Counted from the stretch's first letter, positions 1 to 8,482 are shown. The stretch: DNA of 64,000 bases from UMGS1590 sp963558655 (GCA_963558655.1 CAUWHJ010000008.1:1-64000); one strand, 5' to 3'. Notes: generated by a model not told the origin, from the letters alone. A program made the numbers and translations.

Positions 1-55
1 CGCATCGCATCGCATCGCATCGCATCGCATCGCATCGCATCGCATCGCATCGCAT
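1..55. repeat. (CGCAT)11 tandem pentanucleotide repeat at window edge
   Basis: Eleven perfect copies of CGCAT run from the first base, so the array probably continues to the left. If translated, a 5-bp unit gives a 15-bp, five-residue period (Arg-Ile-Ala-Ser-His in one frame), but no reading frame can be assigned from this side. It ends abruptly at AGGGGG. Such arrays change length by slippage; whether this one lies in a gene, between genes or at an assembly joint cannot be decided here. Confidence 0.95.
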
Positions 56-94
56 AGGGGGCAGTTTGTCTTTTTACAAAATAATTATTATGAA

Positions 95-141
95 GGCATA
101 TTGGGCTAGAATATTTCCGCTAGCTCAATATGCCTTTTTTT
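95..141 (+). terminator. Rho-independent terminator or attenuator just upstream of LysR gene
   Basis: A 15-bp stem (95-109 with 120-134, one G-T pair) encloses a 10-base loop and is followed by seven T. The T run ends one base before the GGAGG of the next gene. It either terminates an upstream gene outside the window or acts as an attenuator in the LysR leader; no promoter fits between it and the start codon. Confidence 0.8.
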
Positions 142-153
142 GGAGGTTTTTTT

Positions 154-1092
154 ATGAATATGGATCAATTACGATATTTACTTGAAATTAGTAAATCTCA
201 TACAATGGCAGAAGCTGCAGAAAAGTTGTATTTAACACCACAGGCGCTTTCTATGGCGATAAAGAAGTTAGAAAAAGAGATTGATATGGTTTTGCTCTAT
301 CGATTTTCTAATGGTGTTATTTTGAGTGAAGAAGGGGAATGGTTGGTTGATTTAGCAGATGAGTTTTTTAAAAAATTAGGAACGCGTATTGTTGAGTATA
401 GTGATTTATCTGTTGAAGAGCAAATAGTGCCACGAGGGAAAGTGGAACTGGCCGTGAATATTACGGGTGTTCCTATGACAAAATTTACAAATATGATATG
501 TGATATATATAATGAATTCCCCGATTTTGATATTAGCGTTCATGAAGAAACGAAGGATGAAATAGAAAATAAAATCTTAAAAGAGAACATAGACTTAGGC
601 TTTATGTATAGAGCAAAGCTTCGGGGAAAATACATTGATAACATGGATGATTCACTTTTATTCTATCCACTACAAAGAGGAGCTTTGGTTTTACAGGTAT
701 CACCAGATTTACCGTTGGCAAAATATAATAGTTTGTCTTTAAATAAAATTTCAAGATACGATTTTTGTGGACATAGGTCGGATGTAATGCTGCATAGATT
801 TGAAAAAATATTGGAAAACTTATGTAATCGGGAGGTTCATTATGAAATTGTTAGCAGTTTTCCGCAGTATTGTATCAATATCACTAGTGGAAAGTATTTA
901 GGATTTTCCTTACAAATGCTTGGTGAAAGTAAATGTGCAACGCATATTGATGGAATGAAAATTATTCCAATCGAAGATGATATATCTGTATATTTTGGCA
1001 TTGTACGAAAAAATGGTCATGTGCTTTCGAATAATATGGCTTTTATTTACGAAAAAGCGAAAAATTTTTATAAAATTGATCGAGAAGAGTAA
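154..1092 (+). CDS. LysR-family transcriptional regulator (module 1)
   Basis: A 312-aa regulator. The N-terminal ~60 residues form the LysR winged helix-turn-helix (LRYLLEISKSHTMAEAAEKL, then LTPQALSMAIKKLE); the remaining ~240 residues match a periplasmic-binding-like co-inducer domain in length and pattern. I place the start at 154 rather than 130 because GGAGG at 142-146 lies 7 bases upstream and the earlier ATG is inside the terminator stem. It is followed by a strong terminator and then, in the same direction, by a phosphodiesterase and an anion permease that it probably controls. The gene is AT-rich like the rest of 1-7.1 kb. A second LysR gene accompanies the paralogous module at 39-43.6 kb. 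The inducer is unknown. Confidence 0.85.
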   Translation: MNMDQLRYLLEISKSHTMAEAAEKLYLTPQALSMAIKKLEKEIDMVLLYRFSNGVILSEEGEWLVDLADEFFKKLGTRIVEYSDLSVEEQIVPRGKVELAVNITGVPMTKFTNMICDIYNEFPDFDISVHEETKDEIENKILKENIDLGFMYRAKLRGKYIDNMDDSLLFYPLQRGALVLQVSPDLPLAKYNSLSLNKISRYDFCGHRSDVMLHRFEKILENLCNREVHYEIVSSFPQYCINITSGKYLGFSLQMLGESKCATHIDGMKIIPIEDDISVYFGIVRKNGHVLSNNMAFIYEKAKNFYKIDREE

Positions 1093-1102
1093 AAAAATTG
1101 AT

Positions 1103-1147
1103 AAATCTCACTAAATGTTTGTGCCTAAACATTTAGTGAGATTTTTT
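1103..1147 (+). terminator. Rho-independent terminator after LysR gene
   Basis: A perfect 18-bp stem (1103-1120 with 1127-1144), 6-base loop and T run. It separates the regulator transcript from the phosphodiesterase downstream. Confidence 0.92.
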
Positions 1148-1227
1148 GTTGAAATTAATAAAACATATCGAACACATAATAAAAAATAATTGAATGCGGG
1201 GCGTTTTCGAGGGTAAATTATGCTTTA

Positions 1228-1256
1228 TTCCAATTAGAAGGGATACGAGCTATGAT
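1228..1256 (+). promoter_or_regulatory. Candidate promoter for phosphodiesterase 1
   Basis: TTCCAA (1228-1233), 17-base spacer, TATGAT (1251-1256), about 45 bases before the start codon. It is a reasonable sigma-A type match, but the AT-rich setting makes chance matches common. Confidence 0.4.
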
Positions 1257-1300
1257 AAATACATCAAGAAAACTTATATAAATATGAGGAGTGATTAGCG

Positions 1301-3394
1301 ATGAAAAGAGAAGCAATTGCAGAAAAAGTTTTTGTTATTGGTCTGGATGCAATGGATCCTAGACTTACTCGTAAGTATGTTGACATGGGTTTGATGCCAA
1401 ATGTAAAGAAAGTTATTGAAAAAGGTGCGGCCAGACATGATTTGGTGTTGTTGGGTGCAATGCCAACAGTTACTCCACCTCAGTGGACAACATTGGCAAC
1501 AGGTGCTTATCCTATGACGCATGATTGTACAGGCTTCTTCCGTCAGGCCGATGATATTAACAAGATATGTTTGAATTTTAATTCTCAGGATTGTAAGGCA
1601 GAACAAATGTGGAATGTTACAGCAGAAGCTGGGTATAAAACGTTGGTATGGCATTGGCCTGGCTCTGCGTGGCCACCATCTTCAGATAGTGAAAATCTTT
1701 CAGTGGTAGATGGGACATCTCCTGGTAGCGTTAACATGAGTACAGGTCAGTTTGAAAGTGAATTTTTAGCTATTGCATCGCCAAAAACAGAACGTGCGAT
1801 TTTCCGAACTCAAGCATCTAGTACAAGTGAAGTACCATGTGTTGTTACAGGCTTGGATGAAGATGAATCTCAGCAAAGTGCAAGTGGTATAGCACAAATG
1901 AGTTCTGGGAGTGGTAAATATGCTTCAGGTTGGGCTACCTATACTATTGATCCGTTGAAGGATGGACAAGGGGATTATCTGAATATTCCTGTTGATGCTT
2001 CCATTTCACCATTGGTGGATGCTGATGAAAAATGGACAAACGCGCCAGAGGGTGCAAAAGAATTTTATATTTTATTTTCTAAAGGGTTAATTAGAAGACC
2101 TTGCTTGGTTTTGAAAAATGCTGAGGGTAAATATGATACCGTACAGATTTTCAAAAATAAAAAAGCAACCGAACCAATTGTAACCGTTCATACAGGAGAA
2201 TATGTGCGTGATGTTGTCGATGAAGGTGCACGAAGAGATGAACTAATCGAATGCAATAGAGATATGAGATTGCTTGAGTGTGCGGAAGATGGTTCATATA
2301 TCAAGATGTGGATTTCAGCATCGATGGATATGCACATGAATAAAATGTGGTCGCCAAAGAGCTTGCATCAGGAAATCTTGGATAATATTGGCTTCCCTCC
2401 TCCTACTTCAACGCTAGGTGGCGGTAGTAAACAACTGATTACAGAATGTATGAATGCTTGTTGGGAACACACCATGGAGTGGCAATCTGCGGCTCTTAAC
2501 TATTTGATTGAAAATAAAGGGTATGAAGTTATTTTCTCGCATTTCCACTCTCCGGATTTACAAAAACATATGTTTATTCGTGAAATGGTTAAGGCACGTC
2601 CAGAACAAGGAACCACTCAGGATGATTATCAGAAATTTATGCAGGATGTCTATACACAGATCGATCGTTATGTAGGTAAATTCGTGCATTTACTGGATAA
2701 AGGTTGGACGTTAATTATTACTTCGGATCATGCTCAGGTTTGTCCTACCTATGGCTTGAGAGGACTTGGAGATACCGTATGCAATATTTCTATCATGGAA
2801 GAACTTGGCTTTACGAAAATGCTGAGAGATGAAAATGGAGAATTAATTTTAAATAAAGAAGGTAAACCAGATATTGATTGGACGCAAACAGTAGCGGTTG
2901 CAAATCGTGAAATGTATATTTACTTGAATCTGAAAGGTCGCAATCAACATACACTTCCAGATGGAACTGTTATTGATGGTCTAGTGGATCCTGAGGATCA
3001 GTTCGAAATGGAAGAAAAGATTATGACAGCTTTATATAATTATAAAGATAAAGTTTCTGGTCATAGAATTATTGCTTTTGCATTAAGAAGACAAGATGCT
3101 GCATTAGTTGGTCTTGGTGGTACGTATCCTCAGTGCGGTGACATTGTATACTGTATGGCTCAAGGATATGAACATGATCACGATGATAGTATGCCGACAT
3201 CTCATGGGGAATGTGATACTTATGCAGGACCAATTTTTATTGCTGCAGGTAAAGGTATTAAAGAAGGCTTTGAAACAGAGCGTGTCATTCGTCAGGTTGA
3301 TGTAACACCGACTATTGCTGTTTTGCTTGGAACTCGTTTCCCTGCGCAGTGTGAGGGTGCTCCAGTATATCAAATTTTTTCGGAAGAGGTTTAA
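1301..3394 (+). CDS. Alkaline-phosphatase-superfamily phosphodiesterase/pyrophosphatase (module 1)
   Basis: A 697-aa protein of the type I phosphodiesterase/nucleotide pyrophosphatase group. Visible superfamily landmarks: the first metal aspartate in VIGLDAMDP (Asp16), the nucleophile region MPTVTPPQWTTLATG with Thr58 in the nucleophile position, a central SHFHSPDLQKH, the metal pair in TSDHAQ, and a late histidine in TSHGE. The C-terminus ends in DVTPTIAVLLG, typical of this fold. There is no signal peptide or membrane segment, so it should act in the cytoplasm on an imported substrate. The usual HG after the nucleophile loop is HD here (MTHDCTGFF). It is about as long as, and clearly homologous to, the enzyme at 39014. 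The substrate (phosphodiester, phosphonate, sulfate ester) cannot be read from sequence. Confidence 0.82.
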   Translation: MKREAIAEKVFVIGLDAMDPRLTRKYVDMGLMPNVKKVIEKGAARHDLVLLGAMPTVTPPQWTTLATGAYPMTHDCTGFFRQADDINKICLNFNSQDCKAEQMWNVTAEAGYKTLVWHWPGSAWPPSSDSENLSVVDGTSPGSVNMSTGQFESEFLAIASPKTERAIFRTQASSTSEVPCVVTGLDEDESQQSASGIAQMSSGSGKYASGWATYTIDPLKDGQGDYLNIPVDASISPLVDADEKWTNAPEGAKEFYILFSKGLIRRPCLVLKNAEGKYDTVQIFKNKKATEPIVTVHTGEYVRDVVDEGARRDELIECNRDMRLLECAEDGSYIKMWISASMDMHMNKMWSPKSLHQEILDNIGFPPPTSTLGGGSKQLITECMNACWEHTMEWQSAALNYLIENKGYEVIFSHFHSPDLQKHMFIREMVKARPEQGTTQDDYQKFMQDVYTQIDRYVGKFVHLLDKGWTLIITSDHAQVCPTYGLRGLGDTVCNISIMEELGFTKMLRDENGELILNKEGKPDIDWTQTVAVANREMYIYLNLKGRNQHTLPDGTVIDGLVDPEDQFEMEEKIMTALYNYKDKVSGHRIIAFALRRQDAALVGLGGTYPQCGDIVYCMAQGYEHDHDDSMPTSHGECDTYAGPIFIAAGKGIKEGFETERVIRQVDVTPTIAVLLGTRFPAQCEGAPVYQIFSEEV

Positions 3395-3416
3395 GAAAGT
3401 AGCTTAATATACAATA

Positions 3417-3460
3417 AATATTATCTTCCAGAGAATAATCTTTGGAAGATAATATTTTAT
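3417..3460 (+). terminator. Intercistronic hairpin between phosphodiesterase 1 and permease 1
   Basis: A perfect 14-bp stem (3417-3430 with 3443-3456), 12-base loop, then TTTTAT. The T run is short, so it may be a leaky terminator or an mRNA-stabilising stem. The paralogous module has an equally perfect hairpin in the same place. Confidence 0.7.
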
Positions 3461-3528
3461 AAAAAAACAAGGGCTTATTTAACAGATAAAATATTTTTTG
3501 CATTAGCGTGGCGTTAGGAGGGATTCTT

Positions 3529-4956
3529 ATGAGTGAAAGTGTTAGAAAAAATATAATTCATTATATTATTACGGTTATCATTTGCTTTGGTTTTGGAGCG
3601 CTTCCTCCTTTTGGCGATTTAACACCGTATGGTATGGGCATTCTTGGTGCGTTTTTAGGGGCAATTTATGGGTGGTCAACCATTGATATGATTTGGCCAA
3701 GTATTGTAGCTATGGTTGCAGTTGGATTAGAAACCGGAATGACAAAGATGTTGGGGGCAGGAATTGCAAATCCGGTAATAGCAGGGTTGTTAATTTTGTT
3801 TCCTATGTTTTCGGTATTGAGTGACCTTCATGTTACTGAGTGGTTGGCAAATAAATTTATTACAAATAGATTTGCATTAGGGCGGCCTTGGGTTGGTATT
3901 TCTATTATTTTCTTAGGAGCTTTTTTGACGTCATTTATTAATACAATTCTGGTTGTTATTATTTTTTGTACATTTGCTGTGAGTTTATGTAACAATTTAG
4001 GCATAGCTCCTTATAGTAAGTTTGCAACTTCTTTAGTTATTGGAATTGTATATGCGATTATGCTTGGTCAGGTAACGGTTCCATTTATTGGTACAGGTTT
4101 GACTTTTTCAACAGCTTATCAGGGGATGTTTCAAACGCCTATTTCTTATGGAAAATATCTGGCTTTTATTTATCCAGCTGGAATCGTTCTTGTGCTTCTC
4201 TATGTATTGGTGATGAAATATATTATTCGTGTTGATGTTTCACCATTGAAGAATTTGACTGAAGATATGCTTGGTGCAGCAACAGCAAAATTGAGCAAAG
4301 ATCAAAAAAAGGCGATTATCTTTTTTCTGATTTTTGTTGTTCTTGTGGTATTATCTTCAGTTTTACCAAAAGATATTGTCATAGGTGGGGTATTAAGTAA
4401 TTTGGGCTTCTTTGGTATTTGTGCTGTACTGGGTGCAATTATGATGCTTGCGAAAAGATCGAATGGTGAGCCAATGCTTAACTTTTCTAAGATGGCAGAG
4501 CATTTGCCATGGGAAGCATTCTTTATGACAGCTTTTATTATGGTCATTTCTGCGTTTTTGACGACTCCGGAAACGGGATTAAATGAAACGATTGCAGATC
4601 TAATTATGCCAATGACGAAATTAAATCCATGGATTTTTATTGTATTGGTATTATGTTTTGCAGCAATTGTGACAAACTTTGCCAATAATGTAGTGTTAAC
4701 GATCGTAATTATGCCAATTTTGTTTAATTTTGGCACAATGGTAGGAATGAATCCAACCGGTCTCATTTTAATATTACTGATTGTAACACAGTTGGCGTTA
4801 GCTACTCCTGGAGCATCGCCAGTGACAGCAATAGCAATGACGTATAAAAAAATTGTTAAAGTTACAGATATGATGAAAATGAGTTTGCTCATTATTCCTA
4901 TCATGTTGATTCTATCGATTTTAGTATGCTTTGGCTGGTCGCTTGTTATTTTTTAA
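3529..4956 (+). CDS. DASS/SLC13-like anion permease (module 1)
   Basis: A 475-aa polytopic membrane protein, around 11-13 hydrophobic segments by eye, resembling the ion-transporter/DASS (SLC13, CitT) permeases. Asparagine-rich re-entrant-type sequences occur in both halves (TSFINTILVV and VTNFANNVVLTIV), and a proline/glycine-rich ATPGASPVTA lies near the end. The start at 3529 is fixed by AGGAGGG at 3516-3522, 6 bases upstream; the ATG at 3508 lacks a site. It lies directly after the phosphodiesterase, so I infer sodium- or proton-coupled uptake of that enzyme's anionic substrate. The exact substrate is unknown. Confidence 0.75.
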   Translation: MSESVRKNIIHYIITVIICFGFGALPPFGDLTPYGMGILGAFLGAIYGWSTIDMIWPSIVAMVAVGLETGMTKMLGAGIANPVIAGLLILFPMFSVLSDLHVTEWLANKFITNRFALGRPWVGISIIFLGAFLTSFINTILVVIIFCTFAVSLCNNLGIAPYSKFATSLVIGIVYAIMLGQVTVPFIGTGLTFSTAYQGMFQTPISYGKYLAFIYPAGIVLVLLYVLVMKYIIRVDVSPLKNLTEDMLGAATAKLSKDQKKAIIFFLIFVVLVVLSSVLPKDIVIGGVLSNLGFFGICAVLGAIMMLAKRSNGEPMLNFSKMAEHLPWEAFFMTAFIMVISAFLTTPETGLNETIADLIMPMTKLNPWIFIVLVLCFAAIVTNFANNVVLTIVIMPILFNFGTMVGMNPTGLILILLIVTQLALATPGASPVTAIAMTYKKIVKVTDMMKMSLLIIPIMLILSILVCFGWSLVIF

Positions 4957-4975
4957 GTACGATTTAGTAGAAGTG

Positions 4976-5005
4976 AGGTAGGCAATTGTTTTGTCTACCT
5001 TTTTA
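4976..5005 (+). terminator. Weak Rho-independent terminator after permease 1
   Basis: A 6-bp stem (AGGTAG with CTACCT) around a loop with a further 3-bp pairing, followed by five T. It separates the permease from the following three-gene group. Confidence 0.6.
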
Positions 5006-5042
5006 GTATTAAAAAGAAAAAGTATAAAGGATGGTTAGTCAA

Positions 5043-5471
5043 ATGGAAAAAATAGAACGTATTGAGTTTTTAAAGGATAGGGCGAAACATTGTGTTTGTA
5101 AATATTGCGGTGGTCGCTTAGAAGTAAGACAAATTATTTTTTACGACCAAAAAGAAGCTCGTATAGAGTTATATTGTACAGAATGTAATCGAATGGAGTA
5201 TGGTGTGGAAAAAGAAATTTTTAAAAGTGCGAAATATTTCGTAGAGGAAATGGCGTTTAATCACTATCCTGACTTAGATGATAATGAAAAAACAAAACAG
5301 ATGAATATAGCTAAGGTGAGTGAGATTTTAAACTGGGGATGTAAGACAATGGGGGTTTTAGATGATAATGGTTTTAAAGTTTCGGTAAAAATGGATGAAG
5401 AACTATTGGGGAAAAGTATTGTTTTAGATGAAGATTCTTTATTGAAACTTTTGCAGGAGATGGAGTTATGA
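5043..5471 (+). CDS. Unknown protein with two CxxC pairs (zinc-ribbon-like)
   Basis: A 142-aa protein I do not recognise. The N-terminal half holds CKYCGG and CTECNR about 30 residues apart, the arrangement of a zinc ribbon; another Cys precedes the first pair. The C-terminal half is acidic and probably helical. The ATG at 5043 is preferred because the only AAAGG (5026-5030) abuts the alternative ATG at 5031. The gene overlaps the next by four bases (ATGA), so the two are translationally coupled. It is AT-rich like its neighbours. It could be a metal-binding partner or regulator of the ABC protein; that is inference. Confidence 0.6.
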   Translation: MEKIERIEFLKDRAKHCVCKYCGGRLEVRQIIFYDQKEARIELYCTECNRMEYGVEKEIFKSAKYFVEEMAFNHYPDLDDNEKTKQMNIAKVSEILNWGCKTMGVLDDNGFKVSVKMDEELLGKSIVLDEDSLLKLLQEMEL

Positions 5472-6256
5472 GTACGGGTGTTGTGTGTTTAAAAAATGTG
5501 TCTTGTCAAGTTGGGCATCGATATTTATTACAAAATATTAATTTTGATTTACAAGCTGGTAGTAATTGTTTGATCCTTGGTGAAAATGGGAGTGGGAAAA
5601 CGACATTATTGAGTGTCATTTCAGGGATGAAACATTGTTCTGCTGGCAGCGTGGAAGTTTTTGGTCAAGCGCAAATGGAGACATCTATAATAGAAATGCG
5701 TAAGAAGATTGGATTTGTAAGCACATCGTTTTATGATCGCTATTATCACAAGGAGTCTGTATTAAATATTGTGTTATCAGGAAAATGTGGAACATTTGGT
5801 ATTGATAAAAATATCGATTATTGTGATGTTGTAGAAGCTAAAGCAATATTAAAAGCGTTGAATTTAATAGATGTTATAGACTATCCATTTTCATATTTAT
5901 CCAAAGGAGAGCGTCAAAATACTCTGCTGGCTAGGACGTTGTTACAACATCCCAATCTTTTTTTGATGGATGAACCTATGAGTGGTTTGGATATTTTAAA
6001 TGTGAAAAAAGTGAAAAAATTGGTGAAAAGTTTGGCGAAAAATAAAGATATATCAATGTTGTATGTTACTCATCACATTGAAGAGATTTCGATAGAGTGT
6101 TTTGATTATCTTATGTTATTGAGACGTGGACGAATTTATCGATATGGAAAAATAGAAGATCTATTGAATCAAGATATTCTAAGCGAATTTTTTGGCTATG
6201 ATGTAATGTTGGTGAATGGGAAAGATGGTTATTGTTCCCTAAAGGTGGTGGAATAA
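5468..6256 (+). CDS. Orphan ABC-type ATPase
   Basis: A 262-aa single-domain ABC ATPase. Walker A is GENGSGKT (residues ~38-45), the signature is the divergent YLSKGERQ in place of LSGGQ, Walker B is LFLMDEP with a D-loop SGLD, and the H-loop is VTHH. The pattern resembles the ATPase of metal or siderophore importers or of molybdenum-type cytosolic ATPases. No permease or binding protein is adjacent: it sits between a CxxC protein (4-base overlap) and an unknown protein (1-base gap). Either it serves a permease encoded elsewhere or it has a soluble function. The signature motif change is the clearest oddity. Confidence 0.82.
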   Translation: MSTGVVCLKNVSCQVGHRYLLQNINFDLQAGSNCLILGENGSGKTTLLSVISGMKHCSAGSVEVFGQAQMETSIIEMRKKIGFVSTSFYDRYYHKESVLNIVLSGKCGTFGIDKNIDYCDVVEAKAILKALNLIDVIDYPFSYLSKGERQNTLLARTLLQHPNLFLMDEPMSGLDILNVKKVKKLVKSLAKNKDISMLYVTHHIEEISIECFDYLMLLRRGRIYRYGKIEDLLNQDILSEFFGYDVMLVNGKDGYCSLKVVE

Positions 6257-6257
6257 A

Positions 6258-7061
6258 GTGACAACTTCATTAAGAGATGTTTCGGCAGCTCAGATGGTAA
6301 ATGCATTGGCAGAGGTAGGCTATTTTGATAATGAGTATAATGTGTACGGTTGTGCATTTTGGTATGAGAATAAGGTACATTACATTGTAAGTGATGATTA
6401 TAATGCGATCTGTAATTTTAAAAAAAAGGCAGTATGGGAAGATATTTATGCTTCGCCAGTGTGGAAACGTGAAATAAAAGATTCTTTTTTAGAAGGCATG
6501 GAGCGAAGACATATTTTAAAATTAAAGCTTGAATTGGCTAAGGAATTGTATAATGCTTATCCTGCGTCGTATTTTAAAGAAAGGGTGGCTGAAAACTATC
6601 AAGATAGTGCTTATGATATTTTAAAAGATTGGCAACAAGAAATTGATGGATATTTTGATGAAGATGAATTGATTCTTTTTGAAGAAGCTGTTCGTTGTGC
6701 TTATCAAGGTCATAAAATAACACCAGAACATATGAAATCATTTCGTTTTTGGATTAAGCATGTACGAATGCAAATGACAGAAAACATTGAAAAAAAGGAT
6801 CGGTTTAGTCGAACTTTATATGGCTTTGCGTATGAAAATGAAGGCAAAATATTATATGTATCCAATGCAAATCAAAAAGTGATTTATGAACGTAAAGAAG
6901 AGGTGGTCGCTAAGGGATTGTTTGTAACGCCGATTTTTGAAAAAGAATATTGGTATCATCAAAGTGAACAACTATATAAATTGAGAGGATTGTTTGAAGA
7001 AAATTTAAAAAGCATATATAATAAAAGACGTATAAAAGAGATGAAAAAAATATTATTATAG
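6258..7061 (+). CDS. Unknown protein with an internal repeat
   Basis: A 267-aa protein, GTG start at 6258 with AAAGGTGG seven to ten bases upstream inside the preceding gene. I do not recognise the family. It holds two similar stretches of about 45 residues, at ~30-72 and ~188-232: each begins with YG(C/F)A, has K(V/I)xY(I/V)xS, a basic KKK/RKE, and ends in (S/T)PxxxKE. They flank a charged helical middle. There is no signal peptide or membrane segment. It is the last gene of the CxxC/ABC/unknown trio and is followed by a terminator. The repeat suggests two copies of one small binding fold. Confidence 0.6.
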   Translation: MTTSLRDVSAAQMVNALAEVGYFDNEYNVYGCAFWYENKVHYIVSDDYNAICNFKKKAVWEDIYASPVWKREIKDSFLEGMERRHILKLKLELAKELYNAYPASYFKERVAENYQDSAYDILKDWQQEIDGYFDEDELILFEEAVRCAYQGHKITPEHMKSFRFWIKHVRMQMTENIEKKDRFSRTLYGFAYENEGKILYVSNANQKVIYERKEEVVAKGLFVTPIFEKEYWYHQSEQLYKLRGLFEENLKSIYNKRRIKEMKKILL

Positions 7062-7088
7062 ATTTAAAGATCATCTTAGATTATAGAT

Positions 7089-7126
7089 AAACCCTATTTG
7101 GAATTTTCTAAAATAGGGTTTTTTAT
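7089..7126 (+). terminator. Rho-independent terminator of the unknown trio
   Basis: An 11-bp stem, AAACCCTATTT with AAATAGGGTTT, an 11-base loop and a T run, 28 bases after the stop codon at 7061. Confidence 0.85.
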
Positions 7127-7348
7127 ATTTCAGGAAAATAGGCAGATAATTGTTCTAAGATTGTTGAATAATTTACCAAAATGTTTTCAGAGATATGGAA
7201 TAGCCTTCTAGTTTGTTTTTGGTAGTAGGGAACTTAATAGATTTGAAACCTTTATAGCTTATTGTTTTATATATGGTAATCTGACATTTTTTCAGCACAG
7301 TGTTCTCTTGAAAGTTTGCAATCTTTCAGTTAAGATAAATTCGGATGT

Positions 7349-7372
7349 CCGGGCAGTAGCCCGGCCTTTTTT
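7349..7372 (+). terminator. GC-rich terminator-like hairpin 28 bases before prfA
   Basis: CCGGGC, loop AGTA, GCCCGG, then CC and six T. It ends only about 13 bases before the prfA ribosome binding site, so no promoter fits between. It is either an attenuator in the prfA leader or the leftover terminator of a gene displaced by the AT-rich block. Confidence 0.7.
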
Positions 7373-7399
7373 CAGTGTGAACAGAAGGGAGCGATGCAG

Positions 7400-8482
7400 A
7401 TGTTAGATAAGCTGCAAAACTTAGATGATAAATATGAAGAACTGGGGCGTTTATTGGCTGATCCAGAGGTGCTTGGCAATCCTGAGGAGTTGCGTAAAAC
7501 TGCCAAGGCGCGTGCCGATTTGGAAGATGTGGTTATGGCTTGGCGCGAGTACCGTAAGTCTTCAGAGGAGTTGGAAGAAGCCAAAGTGATGCTTGCTGAC
7601 GATTTGGACGATGAGATGGCGCAGATGGTTAAGGAAGAAATTAAAACATTGAGCGCTCAAGTGGAGAAATTGGAGCATGAGATCAATGTGCTCTTATTGC
7701 CGAAAGATCCGAACGATGAACGTAATGTTATTGTAGAGGTGCGTGCGGGTACTGGCGGTGACGAGGCAGCCCTGTTTGCGGCGGATTTGTATAAGATGTA
7801 TGTGCGCTATGCAGAAAAACAAGGCTGGAAAGTAGACGTGATGAACTCTAACGAGACAGATGGCGGTGGTTATAAAGAAGTGACCTTTATGATTATCGGT
7901 AAGGGTGCCTACAGCAAACTCAAGTTTGAAAGCGGGGTGCATCGTGTGCAGCGTGTGCCGGCTACCGAGGCGAGCGGCCGTATTCACACATCGGCAGCAA
8001 CGGTGGCGGTATTGCCGGAAGCCGATGATGTGGAAGTGCACATCGAGCCAAAGGACTTGCGTATTGATGTGTTCTGCTCTAGCGGTCCTGGTGGGCAGTC
8101 GGTTAACACGACAAAATCGGCTGCACGTGTCACGCACATTCCAACAGGGCTTGTGGTGAGCTGCCAAGATGAAAAATCTCAGCAGATGAATAAGGAAAAA
8201 GCCATTAAGGTGCTCAAGAGCCGTCTGTATGAAAAAATGATGGAAGAACAGCATGGCGAAGAAGCGGCATTGCGCCGTTCTATGATTGGCAGCGGCGACC
8301 GCAGTGAACGTATTCGCACCTATAATTTCCCACAAGGCCGCATTACAGACCATCGTATCAATTTAACGACTCATCGCCTGGAGCAGACCTTGATGGGGGA
8401 TCTTGAAGAACTTATTGACGCTCTTGTGAGCACCGACCAGGCACGCAAACTCAAACAGGCGGCCGAGGAGGTTGAAGCATGA
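7400..8482 (+). CDS. prfA: Peptide chain release factor 1
   Basis: A 360-aa RF1 that reads UAA and UAG and triggers peptide release on the ribosome. The class-specific PAT anticodon tripeptide is seen in RVPATEASGRIHTS, and the catalytic GGQ in SSGPGGQSVNTTKSA. The ATG at 7400 is chosen because AAGGGAG (7385-7391) is 8 bases away and the family begins MLDKL; the ATG at 7394 is too close. It overlaps prmC by four bases; PrmC methylates the glutamine of GGQ, so the pair is functionally linked. This marks the return to backbone composition. Confidence 0.97.
   Translation: MLDKLQNLDDKYEELGRLLADPEVLGNPEELRKTAKARADLEDVVMAWREYRKSSEELEEAKVMLADDLDDEMAQMVKEEIKTLSAQVEKLEHEINVLLLPKDPNDERNVIVEVRAGTGGDEAALFAADLYKMYVRYAEKQGWKVDVMNSNETDGGGYKEVTFMIIGKGAYSKLKFESGVHRVQRVPATEASGRIHTSAATVAVLPEADDVEVHIEPKDLRIDVFCSSGPGGQSVNTTKSAARVTHIPTGLVVSCQDEKSQQMNKEKAIKVLKSRLYEKMMEEQHGEEAALRRSMIGSGDRSERIRTYNFPQGRITDHRINLTTHRLEQTLMGDLEELIDALVSTDQARKLKQAAEEVEA

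Larger units (their letters stand above)
7062..7399. other. Intergenic region upstream of prfA, right edge of the AT-rich block
   Basis: This 338-base stretch holds no supported gene. It contains the terminator of the trio (7089-7126), a possible promoter (TTGAAA 7243-7248, TTATAT near 7267), a short inverted repeat TGAAAG/CTTTCA around 7310-7328, and a GC-rich terminator-like hairpin at 7349-7372. Base composition changes from AT-rich to backbone-like near 7340, marking the probable boundary of the acquired block. Confidence 0.6.

Noticed and set aside
1..55. CRISPR array
   Set aside because: The 5-bp units are contiguous with no spacers; it is a simple tandem repeat.
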